From NCBI GenBank assembly GCA_019636675.1, contig JAHBXC010000006.1:34244-98243 (forward strand): a stretch of 64,000 nt of DNA, read 5' to 3'. The stretch comes from Phycisphaeraceae bacterium (GTDB lineage: Bacteria; Planctomycetota; Phycisphaerae; Phycisphaerales; UBA1924). The translations under genes and the position numbers were made by a program. Positions 51,375 through 61,070 of the stretch are shown in pieces. The stretch's first letter is position 1, and each line of letters begins with the position of its first letter. Below the pieces are notes generated by a model. The model did not search any database. It saw nothing but the letters and a program-made list of their open reading frames with translations, and was not told the DNA's origin.

Positions 51375-53201
51375 ATGAGCATGATCCCCGCGAGAATCAA
51401 CGCGCTCCGCGAGCGCATGAGAAACGCCGCGCACGCCCTGGGCGTGGGCGTCGACGCCTACATCGTTCCTTCCTCCGACGCGCACCAGAGCGAATACGTG
51501 CCCGAGTGCTGGCTTCGGCGCGAGTACCTCACCGGTTTCGACGGCTCCGCCGGCGACGCAGTGGTCACGCTCGATCGCGCCGGGCTCTGGACCGACGGGC
51601 GCTACTGGACCCAGGCCGGCGCGCAGCTCCGCGGGACCGGGGTCGAGCTCTTCCGCCAGGGCGCGCACGGCGTGCCCACCTGGCAGAAGTGGCTCAGCGA
51701 GCTGCCCGAGGGCGCTCGCGTCGGCGTCGACCCGCGCACGCTGACCGCCGGTGCGTTCGACGCGCTGCGCGCCGACCTCGCGCGCCGTCGTATCCACCTG
51801 CTCGAAGTCGATCGCAACCTCGTCGACGAGTCGCGCGACGATCGCCCCGCCCTGCCGCGAGAGCCGATCCGCGTCCACCCGCCAGAGTTCGCCGGTAAAG
51901 CCGCGTCCGACAAGCTCGCCGAGCTGCGCGCCGAGATGAAGAAGCACGGCGCCGACGCGCACCCCGTCGCGTCCCTCGACGCCGTCGCGTGGCTCTTCAA
52001 CCTCCGCGGCGCCGACGTGCCCTGCAACCCCGTGTTCGTCGCCTACGCGCTCGTCACTCTCGACGGCGCGACCCTCTTCGTCGACGACTCCCGACTCGGC
52101 GCCGAGGCGAAGCGCGCCCTGCAGGGGGTGGCGCGCGTCATGCCCTACGACGCGTTCGAGGCCGAGGTGCGCCGGCTGAGCGCCGCCGGCGCACGATTCT
52201 GGATCGACGAGCAGTCCACCAGCGCCTGGATCGTCTCCCTCGCCGGCGATCGCGTCGTCGAGCGTTCGCGCAGCCCGATTTTCCTCGCCAAAGGCATCAA
52301 GAACGAGGCCGAGCTCCGCGGCATGCGCGACGCGCACCGGCGCGACGGCGTCGCCATGGTCCGGTTCCTCAAGTGGCTCGAGACCGCCTGCCGCGAAGGC
52401 AGGCACGACGAGGTCGCGGTCTCCGAGAAACTCCGCTCCATCCGCGCTCAGCAGGACCGTTTCGTCGGCGTGTCGTTCGAGAGCATCATCGGCTTCGGCC
52501 CGCACGGCGCGATCATCCACTACCGCCCTACGCCCGACGCCGCGCTCAAGGTCTCGGACACCGACATGCTTCTCATCGACTCCGGGGGTCAGTACCTCGA
52601 CGGCACGACCGACATCACCCGAACCGTGCACCTCGGAGAGCCCACGCCCGAGCACCGGGCGCGCTTCACCGCGGTTCTCAAGGCCCATATCGCCCTCGAC
52701 CTCCAGCGCTTCCCGCGCGGCGCGAAGGGCGTGGCCCTCGACGCGGTCGCGCGATCGCGGATGTGGGCGCTCGGGCTCGACTACCAGCACGGGACGGGCC
52801 ACGGCGTGGGCGCCGCGATGAATGTGCACGAAGAGCCGCCGCGCATCAACGCGACGCCGACCGGCTTCTTCCCGCTCCACCCCGGCATGGTCTTCTCGAA
52901 CGAGCCCGGCTTCTACGCCGAGGGCCGCTTCGGCGTACGCATCGAAAACCTCGTCGAGATCGTGCGCGACGACCGCCCCGTCGAGGGCGAGACCGAGTTC
53001 CTCTGCGTGCGATCGCTGACTCTCTGCCCGATACAGCTCAAGCTGGTCGACGGCGCGATGCTCGACGAGCGAGAGGTCGAATGGCTCGACGCCTACCACG
53101 CGAGGGTGCGCGACGAGCTCACGCCCCTGCTCGACGACGAGCACGCGCGGTGGCTCGCGAGCGCGACCGCGCCGCTGCGCGACGGCGCATCAGCCCGCTG
53201 A
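51375..53201 (+). CDS. pepP: Xaa-Pro aminopeptidase (M24B, APP1-like)
   Basis: 608 residues, the long three-domain type of eukaryote-like aminopeptidase P1. Two creatinase-like N-terminal domains (~1-300; SDAHQSEYVPECWLRREYLT, GRYWTQA) precede the pita-bread catalytic domain. Metal ligands: D in LLIDSGGQYLDGTTDITRT (two Asp), H in GTGHGVG, E in SNEPGFY and E near GETEFLC. It removes N-terminal residues preceding proline. Its end overlaps the opposing mntR end by 12 bp. Confidence 0.95.
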   Translation: MSMIPARINALRERMRNAAHALGVGVDAYIVPSSDAHQSEYVPECWLRREYLTGFDGSAGDAVVTLDRAGLWTDGRYWTQAGAQLRGTGVELFRQGAHGVPTWQKWLSELPEGARVGVDPRTLTAGAFDALRADLARRRIHLLEVDRNLVDESRDDRPALPREPIRVHPPEFAGKAASDKLAELRAEMKKHGADAHPVASLDAVAWLFNLRGADVPCNPVFVAYALVTLDGATLFVDDSRLGAEAKRALQGVARVMPYDAFEAEVRRLSAAGARFWIDEQSTSAWIVSLAGDRVVERSRSPIFLAKGIKNEAELRGMRDAHRRDGVAMVRFLKWLETACREGRHDEVAVSEKLRSIRAQQDRFVGVSFESIIGFGPHGAIIHYRPTPDAALKVSDTDMLLIDSGGQYLDGTTDITRTVHLGEPTPEHRARFTAVLKAHIALDLQRFPRGAKGVALDAVARSRMWALGLDYQHGTGHGVGAAMNVHEEPPRINATPTGFFPLHPGMVFSNEPGFYAEGRFGVRIENLVEIVRDDRPVEGETEFLCVRSLTLCPIQLKLVDGAMLDEREVEWLDAYHARVRDELTPLLDDEHARWLASATAPLRDGASAR

Positions 53202-53615
53202 CTCGCGCCGCTCGATCTCGCGCGCGAACGCGTCGAGCGTCGCCTTGCTGCAGTGGTGCTCGATGCCCTCGGCGTCCAGGTGCGCCTGTTCCTCGCGCAC
53301 CCCGAGCATCATGAGAAACCGCACGACCAGGTCGTGGCGCGCGCGGCACGCCCGGGCCAGCGCCGCGCCCTTGGGCGTGAGCGTCACCGGCTGCTGGGGC
53401 TCGCTGTCGACCAGCCCGGCGTCGCGCAGGCGCGAGATCGTGCGGGAAACCGCCACATGGGTCACGCCCAGCGCCTGCGCCAACTCGCCCACGCGCGCCT
53501 CGCCGCGGCGCTCGATCAGGTCGGCGATCAGCTCGGCGTAATCCTCCGCGAGCTCGGTCTCGTGGTCGCGCCGCGTGCGCTCGAAGCGCCTGGTGTGTGC
53601 GTGCTGGGGCTGCAT
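53190..53615 (-). CDS. mntR: DtxR/MntR-family metal-dependent repressor
   Basis: 141 residues. HTH ~22-75 (ELAQALGVTHVAVSRTISRL) and dimerisation domain ~75-140 (LARACRARHDLVVRFLMMLG, LDAEGIEHHCSKATLDAF), with Glu/His/Cys in the metal site. The SH3-like third domain is absent, as in MntR. It is the last gene of the metal ABC operon, 9 bp after the permease fusion, and probably represses it via the dyad at 57761-57776. Confidence 0.92.
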   Translation of the reverse strand: MQPQHAHTRRFERTRRDHETELAEDYAELIADLIERRGEARVGELAQALGVTHVAVSRTISRLRDAGLVDSEPQQPVTLTPKGAALARACRARHDLVVRFLMMLGVREEQAHLDAEGIEHHCSKATLDAFAREIERRESAG

Positions 53616-53624
53616 CGGGCGATC

Positions 53625-54926
53625 TTAGGGGATCGACGACCCGTGCGGGTCGGTCGGGGGCGAGCCGGTGCGTCTGGCGAGCTCGTCGCGCATCGCGTCG
53701 TCGGTGACGTGCTCGAGACGCTCGGCAGGGGAGTGCAGATGATCGGTGGGAAGATCGACGCGCTCCGCGAGGTAGGACTCCCACAGCCGGTGCGATCGCA
53801 CGAGGTCGCGCGCCCGCGAGGCGCCCCGCTCGGTCAGCGAGAACCCGCTGTCAGACCCGTCGATCTCGGCGCGTGCGCGCATCGAGCGCAGCGCGAGACG
53901 CGCCCGCCACCCGTCGCCGGCGCGATCGATCAGCGCGCCGCGCGAGAGGGTCGCCTGGCCACGCTCGCCCGAGCGGTGCAGGGCCGCGAGCATGTCCTCG
54001 CGGCGCACGCGCACCGACAGGCGGGCCCGTCGCACGGCGCGAGACACCATCCCGCTGCGAGGCGAGAACGCGACTCCCGCCGCCAGCGCGAGCCCGAGCA
54101 GCACGCCGATCCCGCCCGCCGCCGACACCGAGTGCTCGAAGCCCATCGCCGCCGGCGCCGCGTGCGACGCGTACACGCCAAGCGCGCCCAGCGCGACAGC
54201 GATCAGCCCCGACAGCGCCAGCATCGGCGCGAGCCGGTCGGTGAGCAGCCGGGCGATCATCGCCGGCACGATGAGCATCGCGATGACTACGATCGACCCG
54301 ACCGCCTCGAACGACGCGACGCAGACGATCGCCGTCATCGACATCAGCGCGTAACGAACCAGACCGCTGCGGAAACCCAGCGTCCGCGCCAGCGCAGGGT
54401 CGAAGGAGGTGATGCGGAGTTCCTTGAACAGCGCGACAACGAACCCGAGCGTCAGCGCGCTCACCAGCCCGAGCGTGCGCACCTCGCGGGGCAGGGTCGC
54501 GAGCGAGGGCGCGTCGAACCACAGGATCCCCTCGATCTGCCCGTACAGCACGCAGTCCGCGTCCAGATGGATCCTCGAACCGGCGTAGCGCTCGAGCAGC
54601 AGCACGCCGATCGCGAAGAGCGTGACGAAGACGACCCCCATCGCGGCGCTCTCCTCGACCCGCGCCGCTTTGTGCACCAGCTCGATCAGCGCCGTCGTGA
54701 CCAGCGCCACGCACGCCGCGCCGGCGAGCATCGCGAGCGAGCTGGTCGTCCCCGTCACCAGGTACGCGAGCACGAGCCCCGGCAGCACGGCGTGGGCGAT
54801 CGCGTCGCCCATCAGGCTCATCCGACGCAGCACCAGGAAGCACCCGATCAGCGCGCACGACAGCCCGGCGAGCGCGCCCGCCAGCATCGCCGGCAGCATG
54901 ATGGCCAGGAACTCGTCGCCGATCAC
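53625..54926 (-). CDS. Metal ABC permease fused to a C-terminal DtxR-like domain
   Basis: GTG start at 54926, within GTGA shared with the upstream stop and behind GGAGG. 433 residues. Residues ~1-285 are a ZnuB/MntB-type permease with 8-9 helices (LRRMSLMGDAIAHAVLPGLV). Residues ~300-433 match the DtxR dimerisation region (GFSLTERGASRARDLVRSH, RLWESYLAERVDLPTDHLH, ERLEHVTD, TDPHG). A regulator-type metal-binding domain on the pump itself suggests cytosolic metal feedback on transport. Confidence 0.9.
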   Translation of the reverse strand: MIGDEFLAIMLPAMLAGALAGLSCALIGCFLVLRRMSLMGDAIAHAVLPGLVLAYLVTGTTSSLAMLAGAACVALVTTALIELVHKAARVEESAAMGVVFVTLFAIGVLLLERYAGSRIHLDADCVLYGQIEGILWFDAPSLATLPREVRTLGLVSALTLGFVVALFKELRITSFDPALARTLGFRSGLVRYALMSMTAIVCVASFEAVGSIVVIAMLIVPAMIARLLTDRLAPMLALSGLIAVALGALGVYASHAAPAAMGFEHSVSAAGGIGVLLGLALAAGVAFSPRSGMVSRAVRRARLSVRVRREDMLAALHRSGERGQATLSRGALIDRAGDGWRARLALRSMRARAEIDGSDSGFSLTERGASRARDLVRSHRLWESYLAERVDLPTDHLHSPAERLEHVTDDAMRDELARRTGSPPTDPHGSSIP

Positions 54927-55882
54927 CGCGTTCCCTCCTCGGGGAGCGTGCGCAGCGCCAGGATCGCGCGCCTCGCGCTCGCGCGGCGCAGCGCGTCGGC
55001 CACGACGCCCCTGCGCGGCGCCAGCAGCGCGCTGACCACGAACAGCGCCGCTTCCGCCAGCACGATCGCCGGGCCCGTGGGCGTGTCGGGCGACGACGCG
55101 GACCACGACGCCCCGACCCACGCGCTCGCGAAGCCGAACACGCCCGCCAGCGCGAGAAGCACGCCGAAACGGTCGGTCCAGAACCGCGCCGCCGCCGCCG
55201 GGACGATGAGCATCGCGACGATCAGCAGCGCCCCGGCCGCCTGCAGGCCCAGCGCGACGACGACGCCCGTCGCCGTCAGCGCGAGCGAGTCGATCAGCCC
55301 GGCGCGCAGCCCGATGGAGCGAGCGAAGGGCTCGTCGAAGCACACGGCCCGGAGCGATCGCACGAACACGAACGACGCGCCCCCGATGATCGCGGCGGCC
55401 GCCAGCATCGCCCACGCGTCCGAGGGGCGCATCGCCGACGCCTGACCGAAGATGAAACGCGAGATCCCCGCCTGATTCCCACCGGGCAGGCGCTGGATCA
55501 CGCTCAGGAGCACGATGCCGACCGCGAAGAACACCGCCAGCGTGGCGCCGATCGCGGCGTCGCGCCTGATGTGGGGCGTGCGCTCGAGCGCGCGCACGCA
55601 GGCCACGCTCAGCAGCCCCGTCGCGCCCGCGCCGATCACGAGCAGCGCCAGCGAGCGCTGATCAAGACCCAGCGCGCCGGCGAGCAGGAACGCGACGCAC
55701 ACGCCCGGCAGGGCCGCGTGGCTGATCGAGTCGCCCAGCAGCGCGCGCCGGCGCAGCAGCAGGTACACGCCGCACACCCCGGCGACGGCGCCCATGGCGC
55801 TCACGCCGGGCACGACGACGCGCGCCGTCGAACCGCCCTGCAGCGTGACGGCCTCGACGAACTCTCGCAGCGCGTCGATCAC
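54923..55882 (-). CDS. Metal ABC transporter permease
   Basis: 319 residues, eight to nine membrane helices with the ABC-3 family motif [20 protein letters not shown] near residue 45. ATG overlaps the ATPase stop by four bases and its own stop overlaps the next start. The two non-identical permeases form the channel of a Mn/Zn/Fe importer of the TroCD/MntB type. Confidence 0.93.
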   Translation of the reverse strand: MIDALREFVEAVTLQGGSTARVVVPGVSAMGAVAGVCGVYLLLRRRALLGDSISHAALPGVCVAFLLAGALGLDQRSLALLVIGAGATGLLSVACVRALERTPHIRRDAAIGATLAVFFAVGIVLLSVIQRLPGGNQAGISRFIFGQASAMRPSDAWAMLAAAAIIGGASFVFVRSLRAVCFDEPFARSIGLRAGLIDSLALTATGVVVALGLQAAGALLIVAMLIVPAAAARFWTDRFGVLLALAGVFGFASAWVGASWSASSPDTPTGPAIVLAEAALFVVSALLAPRRGVVADALRRASARRAILALRTLPEEGTR

Positions 55883-56703
55883 GAGGGCTGCCCCCGCGCC
55901 GCGACGCCCAGCCGCTCCGAGGCCTGATCCAGCAGCGTCAGACGCCCGCCGTAGGTGCGCCGGAGGTTCTCGTCGGTGAAGACCACGCTCGTCGGCCCGG
56001 CCGCGACGACGCGCGTGTTGAGCAGCAGCGCGTGGTCGAAGTACTCACGCACCGTCTGAACGTCGTGGTGCACCACGAGGCAGGTCTTGCCCTCGGCGCG
56101 CAGCGTGCGGAGCACGTCCACGATCGCCTTCTCGGTGGCGGCGTCGACGCTCGCGAACGGCTCGTCCATGAAATAGACCTCGGCGCGCTGCGCGAGCGCC
56201 CGCGCGAGGAAGACGCGCTGCTGCTGGCCTCCCGACAGGCGGCTGATCTGGCGCTGCGCGAAGTCCGCGAGGCCCACCCGCTCCAGGCATTCCATCGCAT
56301 CACGCCTCTGCGCGCGGCCCACGGGGCGCAGCCACCCCAGCGCGCCATAGGTCCCCATCGTCACCACGTCGAGCGCGCTCACCGGGAAGTCCCAGTCCAC
56401 GCTTTCCCGCTGGGGCACATAGCCGATCCGCTTCCGCTGCGCGCGGTACGGCCTGCCGAAGAACTGCACCTCGCCCGACAGGCGCGGCAGCAGGTCCAGG
56501 CACGCCTTGATGAAGGTCGACTTGCCCGCGCCGTTTGGCCCGACGATGCCCACCAGCGCGCCGCGCGGGGCCTCGAATTCCACATTCCACAGCACCGGCC
56601 TGCGATCGTACGCGACCGTCATGTCGTGCACCGACAGCGGCGCGTCGGGCGAGTGTTCGGCGCGACCGATCAGCGTCGTGTCGTCTCGAAGGGATGGGTT
56701 CAC
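55879..56703 (-). CDS. Metal ABC transporter ATP-binding protein
   Basis: 274 residues: Walker [11 protein letters not shown] (~54-63), signature [17 protein letters not shown], Walker [13 protein letters not shown], and switch His in VVHHD. The ABC-3 metal-importer ATPase is typical of MntA/ZnuC/TroB. It overlaps both neighbours by 4 bp (ATGA), giving tight translational coupling. Confidence 0.95.
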   Translation of the reverse strand: MNPSLRDDTTLIGRAEHSPDAPLSVHDMTVAYDRRPVLWNVEFEAPRGALVGIVGPNGAGKSTFIKACLDLLPRLSGEVQFFGRPYRAQRKRIGYVPQRESVDWDFPVSALDVVTMGTYGALGWLRPVGRAQRRDAMECLERVGLADFAQRQISRLSGGQQQRVFLARALAQRAEVYFMDEPFASVDAATEKAIVDVLRTLRAEGKTCLVVHHDVQTVREYFDHALLLNTRVVAAGPTSVVFTDENLRRTYGGRLTLLDQASERLGVAARGQPS

Positions 56704-57725
56704 TCCCGGGCCCCGGCCCGCGGCGCGCCCAGACGCCCCGCCATGCCCCGCTCGGGCGCCGTCCCGCCCAGCGCTCGCGCGATGGTCGTCACGTTGTGGT
56801 CGATCATTCCAAGGTAGGTGCCCTCGTAGGTCCCGGCCGGGCCCATCGCGTCGGAGAAGAGCGTGCCCCCGATCGCGACGCTGTGGCCCTTCGCCCTGGC
56901 GCCCTCGATGATCGCGCGGATGCTCCGATCGCTCACGGTGCTCTCGGTGAACACCGCCGGGACCTTGCGCTCGACGATCATGTCGACGATGCGCTGGATG
57001 TCGCGAAGCCCGGCCTCGCTCTCGGTGCTGATGCCCTGGATGCCGACGACCTCGAAGCCGTACCGGGCGCCGAAGTACCCGAACGCGTCGTGCGAGGTGA
57101 CCAGCACGCGCCGATCGGGGGGCACGGTGGAAAGCACGCCCTTCGCGTACTCGTGGAGCGCGCGCACCTTCTCGGTGTACTCGTCCGCGTGGCGCGTGTA
57201 GGTGGGGCTGCCGATGCGATCAAAATCGCCCAGCGCGTCGCGCGCCGCGGCGGTCACCGCGACCCACGCCAGCGGGTCCATCCACAGGTGCGGGTCGGGG
57301 GGCGAATCGGCCGACTCGCCGTCGCGCATCACGAGCGCCGGGTTCACGCGCTCCGCGAGGAAATAGACCTTCTTCCCGCTCTCGGCGATCTTCGCGAAGG
57401 TCTCGAGCATCTTGCCCTCGAGCTGCAGGCCGTTGGCGAACACCACGTCGGCGCGCAGCAGTCGCTGCATGTCGGTCGAGGTCGGGCGGAACAAGTGCGG
57501 ATCGACGCCCGGGCCGATGAGGGACTCGACCTCGACGTCATCGCCGGCGACGGCGCGCACCGCGTCGCCGATCATCGCGACCGTCGCGACGGCGCGGAAC
57601 CTCGGCTCGGCGGCGGCTGGCGCGTCGGAAGCGGGGGCGCCCGCACGCTCGCGCTCACCGCAGCCGACAAGCGCGGCCGCGAACAGGGTCAGTGCCAGCG
57701 ATATTCGGAGAGTCTGTCGGAGCAT
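56700..57725 (-). CDS. Metal-binding solute-binding protein (ZnuA/TroA/MntC family)
   Basis: 341 residues with lipobox LVGCG. A cluster A-I domain with ligands H in [10 protein letters not shown] in DPHLWMD, a C-terminal E and D ([12 protein letters not shown]) and the linker helix. There is no His-rich loop, which favours Mn (or Fe) over Zn. First gene of the five-gene operon; a perfect dyad 36 bp upstream is the likely MntR operator. Confidence 0.93.
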   Translation of the reverse strand: MLRQTLRISLALTLFAAALVGCGERERAGAPASDAPAAAEPRFRAVATVAMIGDAVRAVAGDDVEVESLIGPGVDPHLFRPTSTDMQRLLRADVVFANGLQLEGKMLETFAKIAESGKKVYFLAERVNPALVMRDGESADSPPDPHLWMDPLAWVAVTAAARDALGDFDRIGSPTYTRHADEYTEKVRALHEYAKGVLSTVPPDRRVLVTSHDAFGYFGARYGFEVVGIQGISTESEAGLRDIQRIVDMIVERKVPAVFTESTVSDRSIRAIIEGARAKGHSVAIGGTLFSDAMGPAGTYEGTYLGMIDHNVTTIARALGGTAPERGMAGRLGAPRAGARE

Positions 57726-57760
57726 GGTCGCCTCGCAGGGGGTCCGGTGACGGTGCGCAT

Positions 57761-57776
57761 TGTAACCGGAGTTACA
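57761..57776 (-). promoter_or_regulatory. Dyad TGTAAC-N4-GTTACA, candidate MntR operator
   Basis: Perfect 6-bp arms around CGGA, 36 bp upstream of the solute-binding protein start, in the only gap upstream of the operon. Assigned to the operon-encoded DtxR-family regulator by position. Confidence 0.65.
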
Positions 57777-57817
57777 TATCGGTCAAGCGAGGGCCCGCCC
57801 TGAGGGGCGTCCGGGGG

Positions 57818-58324
57818 TTATCCGCTCCGGGTGGGGGTCTGGTCGAAGACGCGCCGGCGCGCGGCACAGAGAGCGATCGCGATCGCGTCGGCGACGTCGG
57901 GGGGCTCGGGCATCGCGGGGAGTCGGAGCTGCCCCTGCACCGCCCGCTGGACCTGTTCCTTGCTGGCGCGTCCGGCGCCGGTCAGCGATTTCTTGACCGT
58001 TGCCGGTTCGAGTTCGTGCAGGGCGAGCCCGGCCCGCTGGATGGTCAGCAGGATGACGCCGCGCGCGTGCCCCATGACCACGGCGGTGGTGGGTCGCTTG
58101 TAATGCGAGAAGAGCGTTTCGACGGCGGCGGCGTCTGGTCGCAGGCGTTCGATCGCGTCGGCGAGGTCGTGCTCGAGCTCGACCAGGCGCTGCGCGACGC
58201 TGGCGCCGCGCGTCAGCCGGAACACGCCCGCTTCGATGACCGTGGGGGTGAGCGATCCGTCGGCGCAGTCGAGACAGGCGTAGCCGGTGCGCAGCAGTCC
58301 GGGATCGACGCCGAGGATCCGCAT
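57818..58324 (-). CDS. ruvC: RuvC Holliday-junction resolvase
   Basis: 168 residues, usual length. RNase-H-fold catalytic acids: D7 in ILGVDPGL, E in AAVETLF, and the C-terminal PPDVADAIAIAL pair. It cuts Holliday junctions with RuvAB. Not next to ruvA/ruvB; it lies downstream of an ABC ATPase gene. Confidence 0.96.
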   Translation of the reverse strand: MRILGVDPGLLRTGYACLDCADGSLTPTVIEAGVFRLTRGASVAQRLVELEHDLADAIERLRPDAAAVETLFSHYKRPTTAVVMGHARGVILLTIQRAGLALHELEPATVKKSLTGAGRASKEQVQRAVQGQLRLPAMPEPPDVADAIAIALCAARRRVFDQTPTRSG

Positions 58325-58356
58325 GGGCGGATGGTACTCGATCCCGAGGCGTGCGC

Positions 58357-59139
58357 TCAGGCGGCGCCGGGTTTGTTGTCGGGGTGCCCGCCGCCCTTGA
58401 TGTCGTACTCGAGCACGCCGTCCTTGAGGCGGACGATGCGCTCGCAGCGGTTGGCGATCTTGTTGTCGTGGGTGACCATGACGATGGTCATGCCCTGCGC
58501 GTGGAGGTTCTCGATGATCTGGAGGATGGCCTCGCCGGTGGTCGAGTCGAGGTTGCCGGTGGGCTCGTCCGCCATGAGGATCACTGGCTCGGTGACGAGC
58601 GCACGCGCGATCGCGGCGCGCTGCTGCTGCCCGCCCGACAGTTCACTCGGGCGGTGCCCCACGCGGTTGCCCAGCCCGACGAGGTCGAGCTTCTGGAGCG
58701 AGCGCTCGCGACGGGTGATCTTGGGGATTCCCTGATAGAACAGCGGGACCTCGACGTTCTCTTCGATCGAGAGTTGCGGGATCAGGTTGAACGCCTGGAA
58801 GACGAAGCCGATCGTCTTGCCGCGAAACTCGGAGAGCTCGGTGTCGGAGAGTTCCTCGATGGGCGTGCCCGAGAGCAGGTACTGCCCCCCGGTGGGCTGG
58901 TCGAGGCAGCCCAGGATGTTCATGAGCGTGCTCTTGCCCGAGCCGGACGCGCCCATGATCGCGACATACTGGCCCTTGTAGATGGTCAGATCGAGGTCCT
59001 TGAGGGCCTCGACGAGGACCGAGCCGTCGGGCTTGTAATAGACCTTGCGGATCTGGCGCAGCTCGGCGACCGGGGTCGCGTTGGGGGGGACGGGGCAGGG
59101 CTCCCGCTGGGCGGTCGGCATGGCATCGAGCATGGTCAT
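58357..59139 (-). CDS. ABC transporter ATP-binding protein, LolD/MacB type
   Basis: About 260 residues; start uncertain (ATG at 59178 or 59139). Walker A GASGSGKSTL, signature [17 protein letters not shown], Walker B VILMADEPTGNLD, VTHD. Insert IYKGQYVAIMG and YKPDGSVLVEALKDLDL are typical of the FtsE/LolD/MacB group. No permease is adjacent, so its partner is elsewhere. It follows mreD by about 50 bp and precedes ruvC by 32 bp, so it may be in one transcript with both. Confidence 0.9.
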   Translation of the reverse strand: MTMLDAMPTAQREPCPVPPNATPVAELRQIRKVYYKPDGSVLVEALKDLDLTIYKGQYVAIMGASGSGKSTLMNILGCLDQPTGGQYLLSGTPIEELSDTELSEFRGKTIGFVFQAFNLIPQLSIEENVEVPLFYQGIPKITRRERSLQKLDLVGLGNRVGHRPSELSGGQQQRAAIARALVTEPVILMADEPTGNLDSTTGEAILQIIENLHAQGMTIVMVTHDNKIANRCERIVRLKDGVLEYDIKGGGHPDNKPGAA

Positions 59140-59189
59140 CGCGTCCGAGTCTACCGGCGCGACGCCCCCCGGTCGCATCGGAGCAACCC

Positions 59190-59753
59190 TCAGAACCGGC
59201 GCCCTCGCGAGGTCAGCGACGCCGGGAACCCGAACACGGGGATGAGCAGGCGCAGGATCGGCCCCGCCAGGAGCGCGAGAACCGCGGTGTAGACCGACGA
59301 TCCCAGGCGCGCGCCCACCTCGTGAGAGAAAGTGATCAAAAGGTCGTCATAGCTCGCGCGCACACGCAGCAGCGTCACGACCACCGCGTGCATCACCACG
59401 CACAGCACCAGCGCGACGAAGCCGAACGACAGCGGGTTCTGCTTGATGAGCAGCCCGCGCGAGGTGACGGCGGCGTAGGCCCCGGCCAGGCACCCGAGCG
59501 CGTAGGGGCCGATCACCACCACCGACGACGCGCCGCTCGCCAGCATCGGGGGGTGCGTCAGGTCCAGCAGCACGCCCACCGTGATGGCCGCGACATACAC
59601 CGCGACCGGGGCGGCCCACATCGCGACGAACGCCAGCAGGATCAGCGCGAACGACGGGGCCACGCTCGTCTGGCCCAGCGCGAGCGCCGGCTTCAGACCA
59701 AGCTCGGCGCCCAGGGCGATCCACGCGGCCAGCGCGAAGGCGATGCGGTTCAT
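59190..59753 (-). CDS. mreD: Rod-shape protein MreD
   Basis: 187 residues with five to six membrane helices (MNRIAFALAAWIALGAELGL, FALILLAFVAMWAAPVAVYV, ALVLCVVMHAVVVTLLRV, VYTAVLALLAGPILRLLIPV). ATG overlaps the mreC stop by 4 bp. MreD is hydrophobic and poorly conserved, so identity rests on topology and the mreB-mreC context. It acts in the elongasome. Confidence 0.87.
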   Translation of the reverse strand: MNRIAFALAAWIALGAELGLKPALALGQTSVAPSFALILLAFVAMWAAPVAVYVAAITVGVLLDLTHPPMLASGASSVVVIGPYALGCLAGAYAAVTSRGLLIKQNPLSFGFVALVLCVVMHAVVVTLLRVRASYDDLLITFSHEVGARLGSSVYTAVLALLAGPILRLLIPVFGFPASLTSRGRRF

Positions 59754-60628
59754 CGCTGGCCCTCCTGCGCGCCCGACGGCGCGTCGGCGATCCAGACATA
59801 CACCTGGCTGACGCGCGTGGGATCGATCTTGGGCTTCACGGTGATCACGGTGCGCAGCGGCTGCGAGTCCTTCGGCGCGACCTCGACGATCTCGCCCAGC
59901 ACCATGCTGCGCGCGCTCGCGGGCCAGGTGTCGTCCGCGAGGCGCACGACCTGCCCGACGCGCACCGGCGGCGAGTCGGCGTCGAGCTCGCCGCGAAGCA
60001 TCCCGCGCGCGCTCGGGCCCGCCGGCTGGATCTGCGCGATCGGCAGCGCGCCCGGCTCGTCGGTGTCCACCACGACGCGAACCCAGCGCGTCGCCGGGTG
60101 GGTGATCGGCAGCACCTCGCAGGTGCGCGCGTTGACGGCGACCACGCGCCCCACCAGGTGCACGCCCGAGGCGCTCACGACCGCGCCGGGGTTGACGCCG
60201 CGATCGCGACCGCCGCGAACCACGAGCTGCCCCGACGACGGGTCGGTGGCGCGCCCGATGACCGGCGCCGCGAAGGGCGTGTACCCCACGTCGGCGATGA
60301 GCGCCCGCCCGCCCTGCAGCTCCGCGAGCAGACGCTCCAGCTCGCCCACGCGCTGCTCGGCGCTGCGCCACCGGCGCTGATACTCGTCGCGCGCGTTCTC
60401 GACCTCACGGATCGCCGGGTCGTCGGCCAGCCCTCGCACGCGCGTCGGACGCAGGAAATCCGCGACCAGCGTGAACACCCGCGAGGGCGGGGCCAGCGCG
60501 ATCAGCGCCGGCTCCGCCGCGAACGAGGTCGCCACCCGCGTGAACCGCGAGGGCAGCAGCGCGAGCACAGCCAGCGCCGCGGCGGCGATGACAAGCGTTC
60601 GGCGGGGGTTGGTTCTTCCTCGTGCCAT
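59750..60628 (-). CDS. mreC: Rod-shape protein MreC
   Basis: 292 residues: one N-terminal membrane helix (LVIAAAALAVLALLPSRF), a coiled coil ~80-115 (EVENARDEYQRRWRSAEQRV), then the double beta-barrel (APVIGRATDPSSGQLVVRGG, RDRGVNPGAVVSASGVHLVGR). A periplasmic scaffold for PBP2/RodA, translationally coupled to mreD. In most genomes mreB is directly upstream; here a foreign four-helix-bundle gene intervenes. Confidence 0.93.
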   Translation of the reverse strand: MARGRTNPRRTLVIAAAALAVLALLPSRFTRVATSFAAEPALIALAPPSRVFTLVADFLRPTRVRGLADDPAIREVENARDEYQRRWRSAEQRVGELERLLAELQGGRALIADVGYTPFAAPVIGRATDPSSGQLVVRGGRDRGVNPGAVVSASGVHLVGRVVAVNARTCEVLPITHPATRWVRVVVDTDEPGALPIAQIQPAGPSARGMLRGELDADSPPVRVGQVVRLADDTWPASARSMVLGEIVEVAPKDSQPLRTVITVKPKIDPTRVSQVYVWIADAPSGAQEGQR

Positions 60629-60636
60629 TCGTGAGA

Positions 60637-60666
60637 GGGAGCAGGGAGTGGGGAGCAGGGAGCAGG
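60637..60666 (+). repeat. Purine-rich dispersed repeat, left copy flanking the four-helix-bundle gene
   Basis: Contains GGGAGTGGGGAGCAGGGAGC. A matching copy in opposite orientation lies at 61071-61103. Related copies occur at 62350-62386 and 63764-63797. Confidence 0.75.
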
Positions 60667-60673
60667 AAAGAAG

Positions 60674-61048
60674 TCAGAGTGCGGGGCGTTCGATGCTCCG
60701 GATCAGGCCGGCGAGAATGCGCTTGGTTTCTTCGATGGAGCGGAGGAGTTCATTCGTCGTCGATTCGGACGCGTACTTCAGTTCAATCGCGAAGAGCATC
60801 TGGGTTTCGAGTTCACACAAGGAGCCACGAGAGATCTTGAGGTACCGAAGGTACTCCACGCGGCTTCCCCGGCCATACCCCTCGGCGATGTTGCTCGGAA
60901 CGGAGACCGCGCTGCGGCGCATCTGCTGGGTGAGCGAGAATCGCTCACGGTCGGGAAACATGTCGGTCACCCGGTACACATCCAACCCGACAGCGAACGC
61001 TTTCTGCCAGGCCAACAGATCGCGATAACTGGTGATCGTCGCGCCCAT
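60674..61048 (-). CDS. Four-helix-bundle protein (S23 / IVP family) inside the mre cluster
   Basis: 124 residues from ATG 61048 (GAAGAAGG upstream). The TIGR02436 pattern is clear: YRDLLAWQKAFAVGLDVYRV, LTQQMRRSAVSVPSNIAEGY, RYLKISRGSLCELETQ and SIEETKRILAGLIRSI. Members occur in 23S rRNA intervening sequences and as scattered single genes, and relatives serve as Avd accessory proteins of diversity-generating retroelements. It is bounded by inverted purine-rich repeats. Confidence 0.92.
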   Translation of the reverse strand: MGATITSYRDLLAWQKAFAVGLDVYRVTDMFPDRERFSLTQQMRRSAVSVPSNIAEGYGRGSRVEYLRYLKISRGSLCELETQMLFAIELKYASESTTNELLRSIEETKRILAGLIRSIERPAL

Positions 61049-61070
61049 TGGCCCTTCTTCCTGTTCCCCT

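Noticed and set aside
50760..53144. A 794-codon minus-strand frame covering pepP
   Set aside because: Only its last ~150 codons are credible (the Lys-rich protein). The rest is antisense to PepP with unnatural sequence.
53253..55445. A 730-codon plus-strand frame over the metal ABC operon
   Set aside because: Arg/His/Asp-rich shadow of well-identified permease genes.
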